In this document: positions 53,356 to 60,117 of the stretch, one piece after another | How the letters are laid out: each line of letters starts with the position of its first letter | How positions within the stretch are numbered: the first letter of the stretch is position 1 | Source of the DNA: SAR324 cluster bacterium | GTDB lineage: Bacteria > SAR324 > NAC60-12 | Direction: 5' to 3' | NCBI GenBank assembly: GCA_028281495.1 | Contig: JANQJU010000069.1 | Location: 93,716 to 157,715, forward strand | Length of the DNA stretch: 64,000 nucleotides | Notes under the pieces: model-generated | What the model was told of the DNA's origin: nothing | Database searches by the model: none | Seen by the model: only the letters and a program-made list of their open reading frames with translations | Made by a program: the position numbers and the translations under genes

Positions 53356-54204
53356 ATGATGATGACAAGACGAGTAAGCGGAAGCCTAGCAAAATCATTG
53401 GTTGGGATTGGGGGGCTTCTGATGGGGATCACGTTGTTTTGGGGATGTGAACGCAAAGCAGCAATTCGTGAAACCGTGAGGGTGACCGGAGCCAGCACCG
53501 TGTATCCCATTGTGCAAATGGCAGCCGAGACTCTGAAACAGAAACATCAATTGAACATCGAAGCCCAAGCCGGTGGAAGCACTCGTGGGTTTGAAGACAC
53601 GCTGGCCGGACGCAATCATTTAGGGGCCATGGCACGAGACTTGACTCCTGAAGAAGCTCAACAAGTGAAAGCATTTCCTATTGCGTATGATGGGGTGGGC
53701 ATCGTGGTGCATCAAAAGAATCCACTCACTGGAATCACCACCGAACAGCTCCGCAAGATCTACCGAAAAGAGATCCGCAACTGGTCCGAATTGGGCGGGA
53801 CTGACGACACCATCGTTGTGGTTTCCAAAGCTGAAGGGCATGCGACGTTAAAGACCTTTTTACAACATACCCAATTGGACCGCTCTGCTGTGCAAGCCGA
53901 TGCCATTGGCGGAGACAATGCCCAAATCATTCGACTGGTTTCCAACAATCAACACGCCATCGGATTTGTGAGCATTGGAGAAGTGATCCATTCTGTTGAA
54001 ATTGGAATGCCTCTGCGTCTACTCCCTCTGGACGGAGTCGAACCGACCCTCGCGCATGTCGCCGATAAATCGTTTCCGATGTACCGCACCTTGTATCTGG
54101 TCTCCAAACAAGACCCCCAAGGAGGAGGCCGCATCTTGCTCGATTTCTTGCGTAGTGACGAAGGTAAGGCCATCATTCAACAAGGCAAATACGTACCGTT
54201 ATGA
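53356..54204 (+). CDS. pstS: Phosphate-type ABC transporter substrate-binding protein
   Basis: A 282-residue PstS-type binding protein, on the short side for the family. The N-terminus has a membrane segment ending in LFWGC, a probable but not canonical lipobox. Family blocks: VRVTGASTVYPIVQMAA with the phosphate-contacting serine/threonine loop, AGGSTRGFEDTLAG, IAYDGVGIVVHQKNP, LRKIYRKEIRNWSELGG and a C-terminal LLDFLRSDEGKAIIQQGKYVPL. Located before pstC, with a pair of 18-bp repeats after its stop. Phosphate is the likely ligand; related proteins bind other oxyanions. Confidence 0.88.
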   Translation: MMMTRRVSGSLAKSLVGIGGLLMGITLFWGCERKAAIRETVRVTGASTVYPIVQMAAETLKQKHQLNIEAQAGGSTRGFEDTLAGRNHLGAMARDLTPEEAQQVKAFPIAYDGVGIVVHQKNPLTGITTEQLRKIYRKEIRNWSELGGTDDTIVVVSKAEGHATLKTFLQHTQLDRSAVQADAIGGDNAQIIRLVSNNQHAIGFVSIGEVIHSVEIGMPLRLLPLDGVEPTLAHVADKSFPMYRTLYLVSKQDPQGGGRILLDFLRSDEGKAIIQQGKYVPL

Positions 54205-54215
54205 TCTGACACTCA

Positions 54216-54251
54216 TTTGATGCGTGTACAGATTTTGATGCGTGTACAGAT
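54216..54251. repeat. 18-bp direct repeat, two copies
   Basis: Two perfect 18-bp units TTTGATGCGTGTACAGAT at 54216 and 54234, in the pstS-pstC gap directly after the pstS stop. Confidence 0.85.
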
Positions 54252-54301
54252 AATGGCATGAGCCATCGTAACGCGATTTTGTGAAGTGCAGGAGAAACCC
54301 C

Positions 54302-55123
54302 GTGATACAAAAAGAAACCTGGTATTGGAACGTCACCACTAAACTAGGATTAATGCCCCCAATCGCTGTTGTAGGATTGGGAGGATTTTTGATTTTTAAT
54401 GGAATGGGGGTGTTTCAAGAAGTGTCTTTAGGAGACTTCCTATCCCTGCAATGGCAGCCGATTCGTCAGCAATTCGGGATTCCTCTGATTGTCTTAGGTA
54501 CGCTCCTTAGCACGATATTGGCTTTGGGATTGGCTGTTCCAATTGGGTTGAGTGCGGCTTTGTATTTGACTTTGTATGCATCTCCTAAAGTGCGGGCGAT
54601 CTCTGATGCCTCGATTGCCTTGCTGGGAGGAATGCCTTCCGTGGTGATCGGCTTGTGGGCCATGGTGTGGATTGTGCCGAGTGTTGGCAATTCCTTAGCA
54701 GCGGCCTCGCTGACTTTGGCTTTGATGATCACACCCACCTTCACGCTGTTGGCAGGCGCTGCGTTGCGTCAAGCGCCACCGGATCTGGTGGAAGCGACCC
54801 GTGCCTTAGGAGTGAGCGAAGGCATCACGGCTTGGGTTTTAGTACGCCATGCTCGTTGGGGAGTGTTGGGAGCAGCGATCCTGGCCGCAAGTCGTGGATT
54901 GGGAGAAGCCGTCGCCGTGAGTATGGTGGCCGGAAATGTACCCTCTTGGCCCGCTTTGTTTGGCCCCATCTCCACCTTGACTACCACCTTGATTTTGGAA
55001 TTGGACGTGGCGGCAGGGCTGCATCGCGATACGTTGTATCTATTGGCAGCGATTGTCATGGGGTTGATTGTTGGTGTAAGTATCACCGGGCGCCATTTGT
55101 TGCGAAAACGGACAATACACTAA
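54302..55123 (+). CDS. pstC: Phosphate ABC transporter permease PstC-type
   Basis: A 273-residue permease with six hydrophobic segments (for example FGIPLIVLGTLLSTILALGLAVPIGLSAALYLT and ASLTLALMITPTFTLLAGAALRQAPPDLVEATRALG). The EAA loop, which binds the ATPase, appears as PPDLVEATRALGVSEGITAWVLVRHARWGVLGA. The start is GTG at 54302 with AGGAGA at a suitable distance; an upstream GTG at 54281 is possible. Its stop codon lies within the first unit of a 17-bp repeat array. Forms the channel with PstA. Confidence 0.9.
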   Translation: MIQKETWYWNVTTKLGLMPPIAVVGLGGFLIFNGMGVFQEVSLGDFLSLQWQPIRQQFGIPLIVLGTLLSTILALGLAVPIGLSAALYLTLYASPKVRAISDASIALLGGMPSVVIGLWAMVWIVPSVGNSLAAASLTLALMITPTFTLLAGAALRQAPPDLVEATRALGVSEGITAWVLVRHARWGVLGAAILAASRGLGEAVAVSMVAGNVPSWPALFGPISTLTTTLILELDVAAGLHRDTLYLLAAIVMGLIVGVSITGRHLLRKRTIH

Positions 55124-55249
55124 AATGGGCAATACACTAAAATGGGCAATACACTAAAACAGGCAATACACTAAAATGGGCAATACATTAAAACAGGTAA
55201 TACACTAAAACAGGTAATACACGGAAACGAACAGTACACGAAAACGGAA
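55113..55249. repeat. 17-bp tandem repeat between pstC and pstA
   Basis: At least seven units of about 17 bp (CAATACACTAAAATGGG-type), starting at 55113, 55130, 55147, 55164, 55181, 55198 and 55215, with a decayed eighth before pstA. The first unit holds the end and TAA of pstC; each unit repeats the stop codon context. This widens the gap between two genes that normally abut. Confidence 0.9.
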
Positions 55250-56059
55250 ATGATGATTCGATGGTTTGGAGCAGCCGCCACCTTTTTGCTGGTTGGCTTG
55301 GTGGTGTGGATGGGAATCGATCTGATATGGCATGGACTTGCCGGGTTTTATGCAGGCTATCTGTTTGAAGCCCCTCATGATTTAGGCCGTCAAGGAGGAA
55401 TTGGCCCCATGTTGGTGTCCACGGCAATCGTGGTTTCTTGTGCCACACTTTTGGCGAGTTTGTTCAGTCTGCCTGCGGCAATTTCCTACACGGAGTTGCC
55501 TGCTTCTTCATGGGTCCATCGTCTCTTGCATGCGGTGTTTGATATTGGAGTGGGAATTCCTCGCATCGTGTGGGGGTTGTTTGGAGGAGTGTTGTTTGGA
55601 GGGGTGTTGGGATTTGGGTTCTCTCTCATTACGGGCATTTTCACATTGGCATGCCTCTTGGCCCCGATCTTGACGACAGGATTCATTGCAGGGCTGGAGG
55701 CGGTCGACCCCAGTTTACGCGAAGAATGCGATGCCTTGGGGATCCCTCGTTGGGTGGCTTTGTGGACTCAAATCATCCCGGCGGCTCGTCCCGCTCTGAT
55801 CGCTTCTTTGGCACTCGCCGTGGGGCGTGGTTGTGGAGATGCGGCGGCTTTGTTGTTTACGGTTGGGGTGACTTCCGAGTTTCCCTCCTCGTTATGGGAC
55901 CCTGCTGCCACGTTGGCTGTGCATGTGTTTCATCTACTTGTCACCGTGCCAGGAGGACAAAATGCCGCTTACACGGCGGCTGCGGTTTTGTTTGGGATCA
56001 CATTCCTCATTCAAGTGGGCATTGTCGGAATCAACCGAACCGACCGGGAGGGATTATGA
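55250..56059 (+). CDS. pstA: Phosphate ABC transporter permease PstA-type
   Basis: A 269-residue permease with six predicted membrane helices. Family blocks: the PstA-like EAA loop GLEAVDPSLREECDALGIPRWVALWTQIIPAARPALIAS and the glycine-rich GVGIPRIVWGLFGGVLFGGVLGFGF helix. The C-terminal helix is followed by ATGA overlap with the fused ATPase gene (stop TGA at 56057-56059), so these two are translationally coupled. Upstream lies the 17-bp repeat array separating it from pstC. Confidence 0.9.
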   Translation: MMIRWFGAAATFLLVGLVVWMGIDLIWHGLAGFYAGYLFEAPHDLGRQGGIGPMLVSTAIVVSCATLLASLFSLPAAISYTELPASSWVHRLLHAVFDIGVGIPRIVWGLFGGVLFGGVLGFGFSLITGIFTLACLLAPILTTGFIAGLEAVDPSLREECDALGIPRWVALWTQIIPAARPALIASLALAVGRGCGDAAALLFTVGVTSEFPSSLWDPAATLAVHVFHLLVTVPGGQNAAYTAAAVLFGITFLIQVGIVGINRTDREGL

Positions 56060-57372
56060 TTTCGTTGACCTATGAGGAGGTGTGTTTATCCACCGGATCC
56101 AATGCCATTTTGGATCATATCTCTTTGGATCTCCACGGCCCTGGAGTGGTGGCTTTGCTGGGGCCTTCGGGCGTGGGAAAAAGTTCGTTGCTGCGTGCGA
56201 CCCAACGCCTGATCGAACATGGAGAACAAGGATGGCGGCGGTCGGGGACCATCTATCTCAATGGGGAGAATATCTTTGCTTCTTCGATGAACAAACAAAA
56301 GTTAGCCCAACGCATCGGTTTCATTCAGCAGAAGCCTCGGATGCTCGGTGGTTCGGTGCGAGCCAATGTGGAGTTTGCGCTCAAACACACCACTCGTCTT
56401 TCCAAATCAGAGATCCGCCAGAAAGCCGAGCAGGCTTTGGAGCAGGTGGGGTTGCCTCAAGAGCTAGAGAGCCTCAATGTACCTGCTCATACGTTGTCGG
56501 GAGGGCAAGCCCAACGGGTAGCGATTGCGCGTGCCATTGCCCTGGAACCGCAAGTGCTGTTGATGGATGAACCCAGCTCGGCTTTAGATCCGCTCAAGTC
56601 GCTCCAAGTGGAAGCCGTGATTCGAAATTTGGCTCATACCCGCTTGATCGTACTCGTGACCCATGAGGTCAGTTTGGCGGAGCGCTTGGCTGACTTTGCC
56701 GCGTTTCTGGTGCGTGGGAACCAAGGTGCTCGTGTGGTAGACTCTGGGAACACTCCCACCGTGTTTCAAAATCCCCAAGACCCCTTGGTGCAACAGTTCA
56801 TCAGTATCGGGCGCGGCATGCCTCCAGCGGCCCAGTGGGAGGATACGACTGCATCCGATCTGCCGTGGACCATCGGATGGCGTCCGACCTTATTGCAGCG
56901 GGTGTTTTTGTTTGTGTGTGGTCAAAATACGAGTCGTTCGCCAATGGCCCAAGCCATTTGCAATGCAGAGGTTGCTCGCCTGTTGCACTTGTCACCGGAA
57001 CAATTGTCTCACGGAAAATTTCGTTCCCTCAGTGCTGGCATCACCACCCGTCCAGGAATCCCTATGACCGATGCCGCCCAACAGGCCTTGCATCAATTGG
57101 GAGTGCCCTCACTCCCCCATCAAACTCGTAATCTCACCGAAGAGTTGGTCCGCCAGGCCGACACCATCTACTGCATGACTGAATCACAATGCCGCGAATT
57201 GATCCAACGCTTCCCGGTTGCCGCAGCCAAGGTGCAACGCTTGGATCCGTTAGGCGACATTGAAGATCCTCGCGACACCGAACCTCATGCGTTTTTCACC
57301 ATTGCCAAACACATTCACCACTTGGTGCGATGGCGATTGGAAAGCCAAGGACACTTCCCCGCAGGGGCTTGA
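56056..57372 (+). CDS. pstB: PstB-type ATPase fused to a low-molecular-weight phosphatase domain
   Basis: A 438-residue fusion. Residues 1-about 245 are a PstB-like ATP-binding subunit with Walker A GPSGVGKS (36-43), LSGGQ (147-151), Walker B VLLMDEPSSALD (Asp171) and a switch His in LVTHEVSLAE. Residues about 280-438 are a low-molecular-weight protein-tyrosine-phosphatase/arsenate-reductase-like domain: C288-x5-R294 (CGQNTSRS) and the acid loop DPLGDIEDP (Asp near 397). Ordinary PstB is about 260 residues. The C-terminal domain could be a phosphoprotein (Tyr/Arg) phosphatase that signals phosphate state, or an arsenate reductase acting on arsenate taken up by Pst; the DPLGDIEDP loop favours a phosphatase. 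Start: ATG inside the pstA stop (ATGA). A clean single-frame fusion, not a frameshift artefact in this reading. Confidence 0.87.
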   Translation: MISLTYEEVCLSTGSNAILDHISLDLHGPGVVALLGPSGVGKSSLLRATQRLIEHGEQGWRRSGTIYLNGENIFASSMNKQKLAQRIGFIQQKPRMLGGSVRANVEFALKHTTRLSKSEIRQKAEQALEQVGLPQELESLNVPAHTLSGGQAQRVAIARAIALEPQVLLMDEPSSALDPLKSLQVEAVIRNLAHTRLIVLVTHEVSLAERLADFAAFLVRGNQGARVVDSGNTPTVFQNPQDPLVQQFISIGRGMPPAAQWEDTTASDLPWTIGWRPTLLQRVFLFVCGQNTSRSPMAQAICNAEVARLLHLSPEQLSHGKFRSLSAGITTRPGIPMTDAAQQALHQLGVPSLPHQTRNLTEELVRQADTIYCMTESQCRELIQRFPVAAAKVQRLDPLGDIEDPRDTEPHAFFTIAKHIHHLVRWRLESQGHFPAGA

Positions 57373-57389
57373 TTGCAAGGCGTAGAACG

Positions 57390-58271
57390 ATGAATCCCGC
57401 TTTAAAAAATTTAGGATTTGGCCCCAAAGACCGGGTGGTCATGGTGCATGTGGATGATTTGGGGATGTTCCCTCAATCGGGACAGGATTTTGCCAATTTG
57501 GTAGAAGCGGGCTTGGTGACTTCAGGCTCGATCATGGCCCCTTGCCCAGCCCTGGAAGAAGCGGTGGATCAGGCCTTACGGCATCCCGAATGGGACTTAG
57601 GCGTCCATTTGACCTTAACCAGCGAATGGGATGAGTATCGATGGTCCCCCCTAGCAACGCAAGATCCTCAATCCGGTTTACTGGATGACACCGGATGTTT
57701 TTTCCAAACAAGAGAGGCTGTTGCCACGCATGCCAATGCGGATTGGGCCTTTGCGGAAATGAAGCTTCAAGTGGAACGGCTTCAAGCCACGGGAATCGAA
57801 CTCACGCATTTAGACAACCACATGTTTTCGGCCTTCACACCCTCCTTGTTGAACGCTTATTTGAAGTTGGGCGCTATCTTTGATTTACCGGTTTTCCTTC
57901 CACCCATCAGCAGAATTCCTCACATGTGGCCCCAGGAAACAGCAGAAATCCTGAAATCGGCGGTTCAAGATTGGATTGAGAAAGGGCATCTGAGCTTTGA
58001 TCACCAGGCAATCCTGAATCTGCGGCACTCGATTTCTGATTGGCAAGCATACGCCGAGCAGATCTTTCGAGGGTTGCCACCCGGCCTCAGTATGGTGTTG
58101 CTTCACCCAGCCACGGACTCTCCCGAATTACGAACCATTGGACCTTCTTGGGAAGCGCGTCTGAAAAATTATGAAACCTTGCTGAATCCTGATTTGCTCC
58201 GCTATGTCCAAAATTTGGGGGTACACCTCACCACCTACCGTGAACTTCAACACGGCATCGAAAAACATTAG
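57390..58271 (+). CDS. ChbG/YdjC-family carbohydrate deacetylase-like protein
   Basis: A 293-residue protein of the ChbG/HpnK/YdjC family, metal-dependent enzymes that remove acetyl or other groups from sugars. Visible signatures: VHVDDLGM (Asp22/Asp23) near the N-terminus, GVHLTLTSEWDEYRW, and LTHLDNHMF with two metal-binding His, plus SMVLLHPATD in the C-terminal half. The ATG at 57390 is 17 nt behind the fusion gene; no strong ribosome-binding site. Together with the GT2 gene 7 nt downstream it may act on a glycan. Substrate unknown. Confidence 0.88.
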   Translation: MNPALKNLGFGPKDRVVMVHVDDLGMFPQSGQDFANLVEAGLVTSGSIMAPCPALEEAVDQALRHPEWDLGVHLTLTSEWDEYRWSPLATQDPQSGLLDDTGCFFQTREAVATHANADWAFAEMKLQVERLQATGIELTHLDNHMFSAFTPSLLNAYLKLGAIFDLPVFLPPISRIPHMWPQETAEILKSAVQDWIEKGHLSFDHQAILNLRHSISDWQAYAEQIFRGLPPGLSMVLLHPATDSPELRTIGPSWEARLKNYETLLNPDLLRYVQNLGVHLTTYRELQHGIEKH

Positions 58272-58278
58272 ATTGGAA

Positions 58279-59178
58279 ATGAAGCATCGAGAAATACTGT
58301 GTTCTGTCATCATTCCAACCTACAACCGAGCTGCGTTGTTGCCCGATGCTCTCGAAAGTATTTTGTCTCAAGAGTTGGCTGGCGATGCCTTCAAACTTCA
58401 GATCATTGTGGTGGATGATGGGTCCACCGACGACACCGCAGCGGTCATTGCTCGGTATGGATCAGCCGTAGAATATGTGTACCAATCCAATCAAGGTGCA
58501 GCAGCGGCTCGCAATAAGGGGCTGGGTTTGGCCCGAGGAGATTACATCACGTTTTTGGATTCTGATGATGTCTGGCTTCCCCAAAAGTTGGCTACCGAAT
58601 ACGAGGCCTTTCAACAATATACAACCGCACAAGCGATTATCTCGGACAGCGAAGCGTGGCGGGAAGGACAACTGCATTATTCCTCTCGCTTCCAACGCAT
58701 CGGATTTCTCACCTTGAGCTCTCCCCAATTTATTGCCGACATTCCTCTCCTTTGGGTGAATGTGAGCCTGTTTGCAACGAGCAGCTTGATCCTGACTCGT
58801 CATGCGCTCCAACAGCTTAGCCCTCAGTCTTTTGATCCCAGCTTATCGGTTTACGAAGATTGGAAAATGGAAATGCACTTGTACCAACAAAGCCCTGTGT
58901 TGGTACTGCCTGATATTTTTGTGAAAGTCCGGAGGTTCGATGACGGCACTCGTGGCCAACGCCCCCTTCCTGGTCAATTGACCCTTCAGGATGAAATCTA
59001 TTTGCTGGAATGTCAGGATTGCGTTTTAGAGAGTATGCTTAAAGAGGAATTTGATCGACGTGAAGAGCAGCCTGACAAGTTACCCCAACCAGACTTGGTT
59101 TTGCAGGCCATGCGGCAACGCCGAATAGCAATTGCCGCCGAATTGGATCAGCTGCGTAAACAGAAATCAGCTTTATGA
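58279..59178 (+). CDS. GT2-family glycosyltransferase
   Basis: A 299-residue inverting glycosyltransferase of family 2. The nucleotide-sugar-binding fold is plain: SVIIPTYNRAALLPDALESIL, IVVDDGSTDDT, NQGAAAARNKGLGLARGDYITFLDSDD (the DxD is D-S-D), and the acceptor-side YEDWKMEMHL. The ATG 58279 follows TTGGA; the frame also runs back to 58204 through the ChbG gene end, but the start I chose matches the family. It closes the rightward array; a 38-bp repeat begins at its stop. Product unknown: possibly a cell-surface glycan or a glycosylated metabolite. Confidence 0.92.
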   Translation: MKHREILCSVIIPTYNRAALLPDALESILSQELAGDAFKLQIIVVDDGSTDDTAAVIARYGSAVEYVYQSNQGAAAARNKGLGLARGDYITFLDSDDVWLPQKLATEYEAFQQYTTAQAIISDSEAWREGQLHYSSRFQRIGFLTLSSPQFIADIPLLWVNVSLFATSSLILTRHALQQLSPQSFDPSLSVYEDWKMEMHLYQQSPVLVLPDIFVKVRRFDDGTRGQRPLPGQLTLQDEIYLLECQDCVLESMLKEEFDRREEQPDKLPQPDLVLQAMRQRRIAIAAELDQLRKQKSAL

Positions 59179-59287
59179 AGAAGCATCCGCTTTATGAAGA
59201 AGCATCCGCGGCGTGAATAGAGATCCGCTGTATGAAGAAGCATCCGCGGCGTGAATAGAGATCTGCTGTATGAAGAAGCATCAGTTG
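59170..59287. repeat. 38-bp tandem repeat at the GT2 gene end
   Basis: A 19-bp unit (59170) containing the GT2 stop region, then 38-bp units starting at 59189 and 59227 and a partial unit at 59265. Core GCTGTATGAAGAAGCATCCG. The array runs into the stop of the convergent cytochrome gene. Confidence 0.85.
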
Positions 59288-59766
59288 CGTAAGGAAAGCA
59301 CGTAAGCATTTAAGTTATCCCGGTCGGTTTGGGAAAGAGCAGCATAAGCCCCACTGCCGTTGCCTGCATTGGAGTCCCACATGTTGTTCAGCTTGCTGTC
59401 CAGTGCGGTTCCGGTGAGCGACGAAGTTCTCAAGTCAGGAGCGGCTGAATTGACCGGTGTGAACCCGGTAGCATCACGCTCTCCAGAAGGGCCATGACAA
59501 GAGGCACAAGCCAACCCACCTGTGCTCACTTGAGCATACAACACCGCTCCAGCAGCGATGGCATCGGCATTGGATGTGTCACCAGAATCGGTATCACCTG
59601 AACCGGTGTCGCCTGAACCGGTGTCGCCTGAATCGGTATCGCCAGTCATGTCCGTTTGTCCGGTCATCGCGTCGTCATCATCATCATCATTCCCACTGCT
59701 TCCGCTACACGCGACCAATCCTGCCACCAGTCCCGCAATCAACAACAACTTCAATAGTTTTGACAT
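59281..59766 (-). CDS. Lipoprotein cytochrome c with Asp/Gly/Thr/Ser linker
   Basis: A 161-residue lipoprotein (LVAC20 lipobox) with a monoheme cytochrome c domain, C87-A-S-C90-H91. Between the lipid anchor and the heme domain lie a run of six Asp and five GDTxS units, encoded by 15-bp repeats (about 59570-59645). This tether would place the heme domain away from the membrane. The start ATG is fixed by AGGAGGA. The domain is of the c6/cytC type with a typical C-terminal LSQTDRDNLNAYVLSL. It may carry electrons between the outer or inner membrane and soluble partners; a link to the oxidase group 14 kb away is speculative. It is convergent with the rightward array. Confidence 0.88.
   Translation of the reverse strand: MSKLLKLLLIAGLVAGLVACSGSSGNDDDDDDAMTGQTDMTGDTDSGDTGSGDTGSGDTDSGDTSNADAIAAGAVLYAQVSTGGLACASCHGPSGERDATGFTPVNSAAPDLRTSSLTGTALDSKLNNMWDSNAGNGSGAYAALSQTDRDNLNAYVLSLRN
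59570..59645. repeat. 15-bp in-frame repeat in cytochrome linker
   Basis: Five 15-bp units with the coding-strand sense GDTxS, alternating Asp and Gly at the variable position. Seen directly; length probably varies. Confidence 0.8.
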
Positions 59767-60117
59767 AAGTCCTCCTCGTACGAGTGTGTAATGAACCATT
59801 GCAAAATTCAAACAACCCCCTGCTTTTGTAGGGGAGACACCTTATGAGACAATTCGGGGTTCACTTTTTAAGAACACCGTCTGTTTTGAAAGTGCCTTCC
59901 ATAGAAAAGCAGGAAACGTTCCGGAGTCTTGGCCCAGGCAGGAACCTTACACTTGGTTTTCCCCTATCCTTCCAACTGAGAATTTCGTATAGTCCTTCCT
60001 ATCTTTCCAGATGAGCAAACCGGATAATTTGTTCAAGCGATGGTACCATTTTTCCAACGGCGCCTTCCGGACAATTTGCTTACACAGTGGCGTGATTTAT
60101 CCAAGAGAAAGGACGGT

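Noticed and set aside
55113..55231. CRISPR or attachment-site array
   Set aside because: 17-bp units abut each other; no spacers, integrase or mobile genes are present.
56086..56298. Leftward frame within the pstB fusion
   Set aside because: Short antisense frame without any motif.
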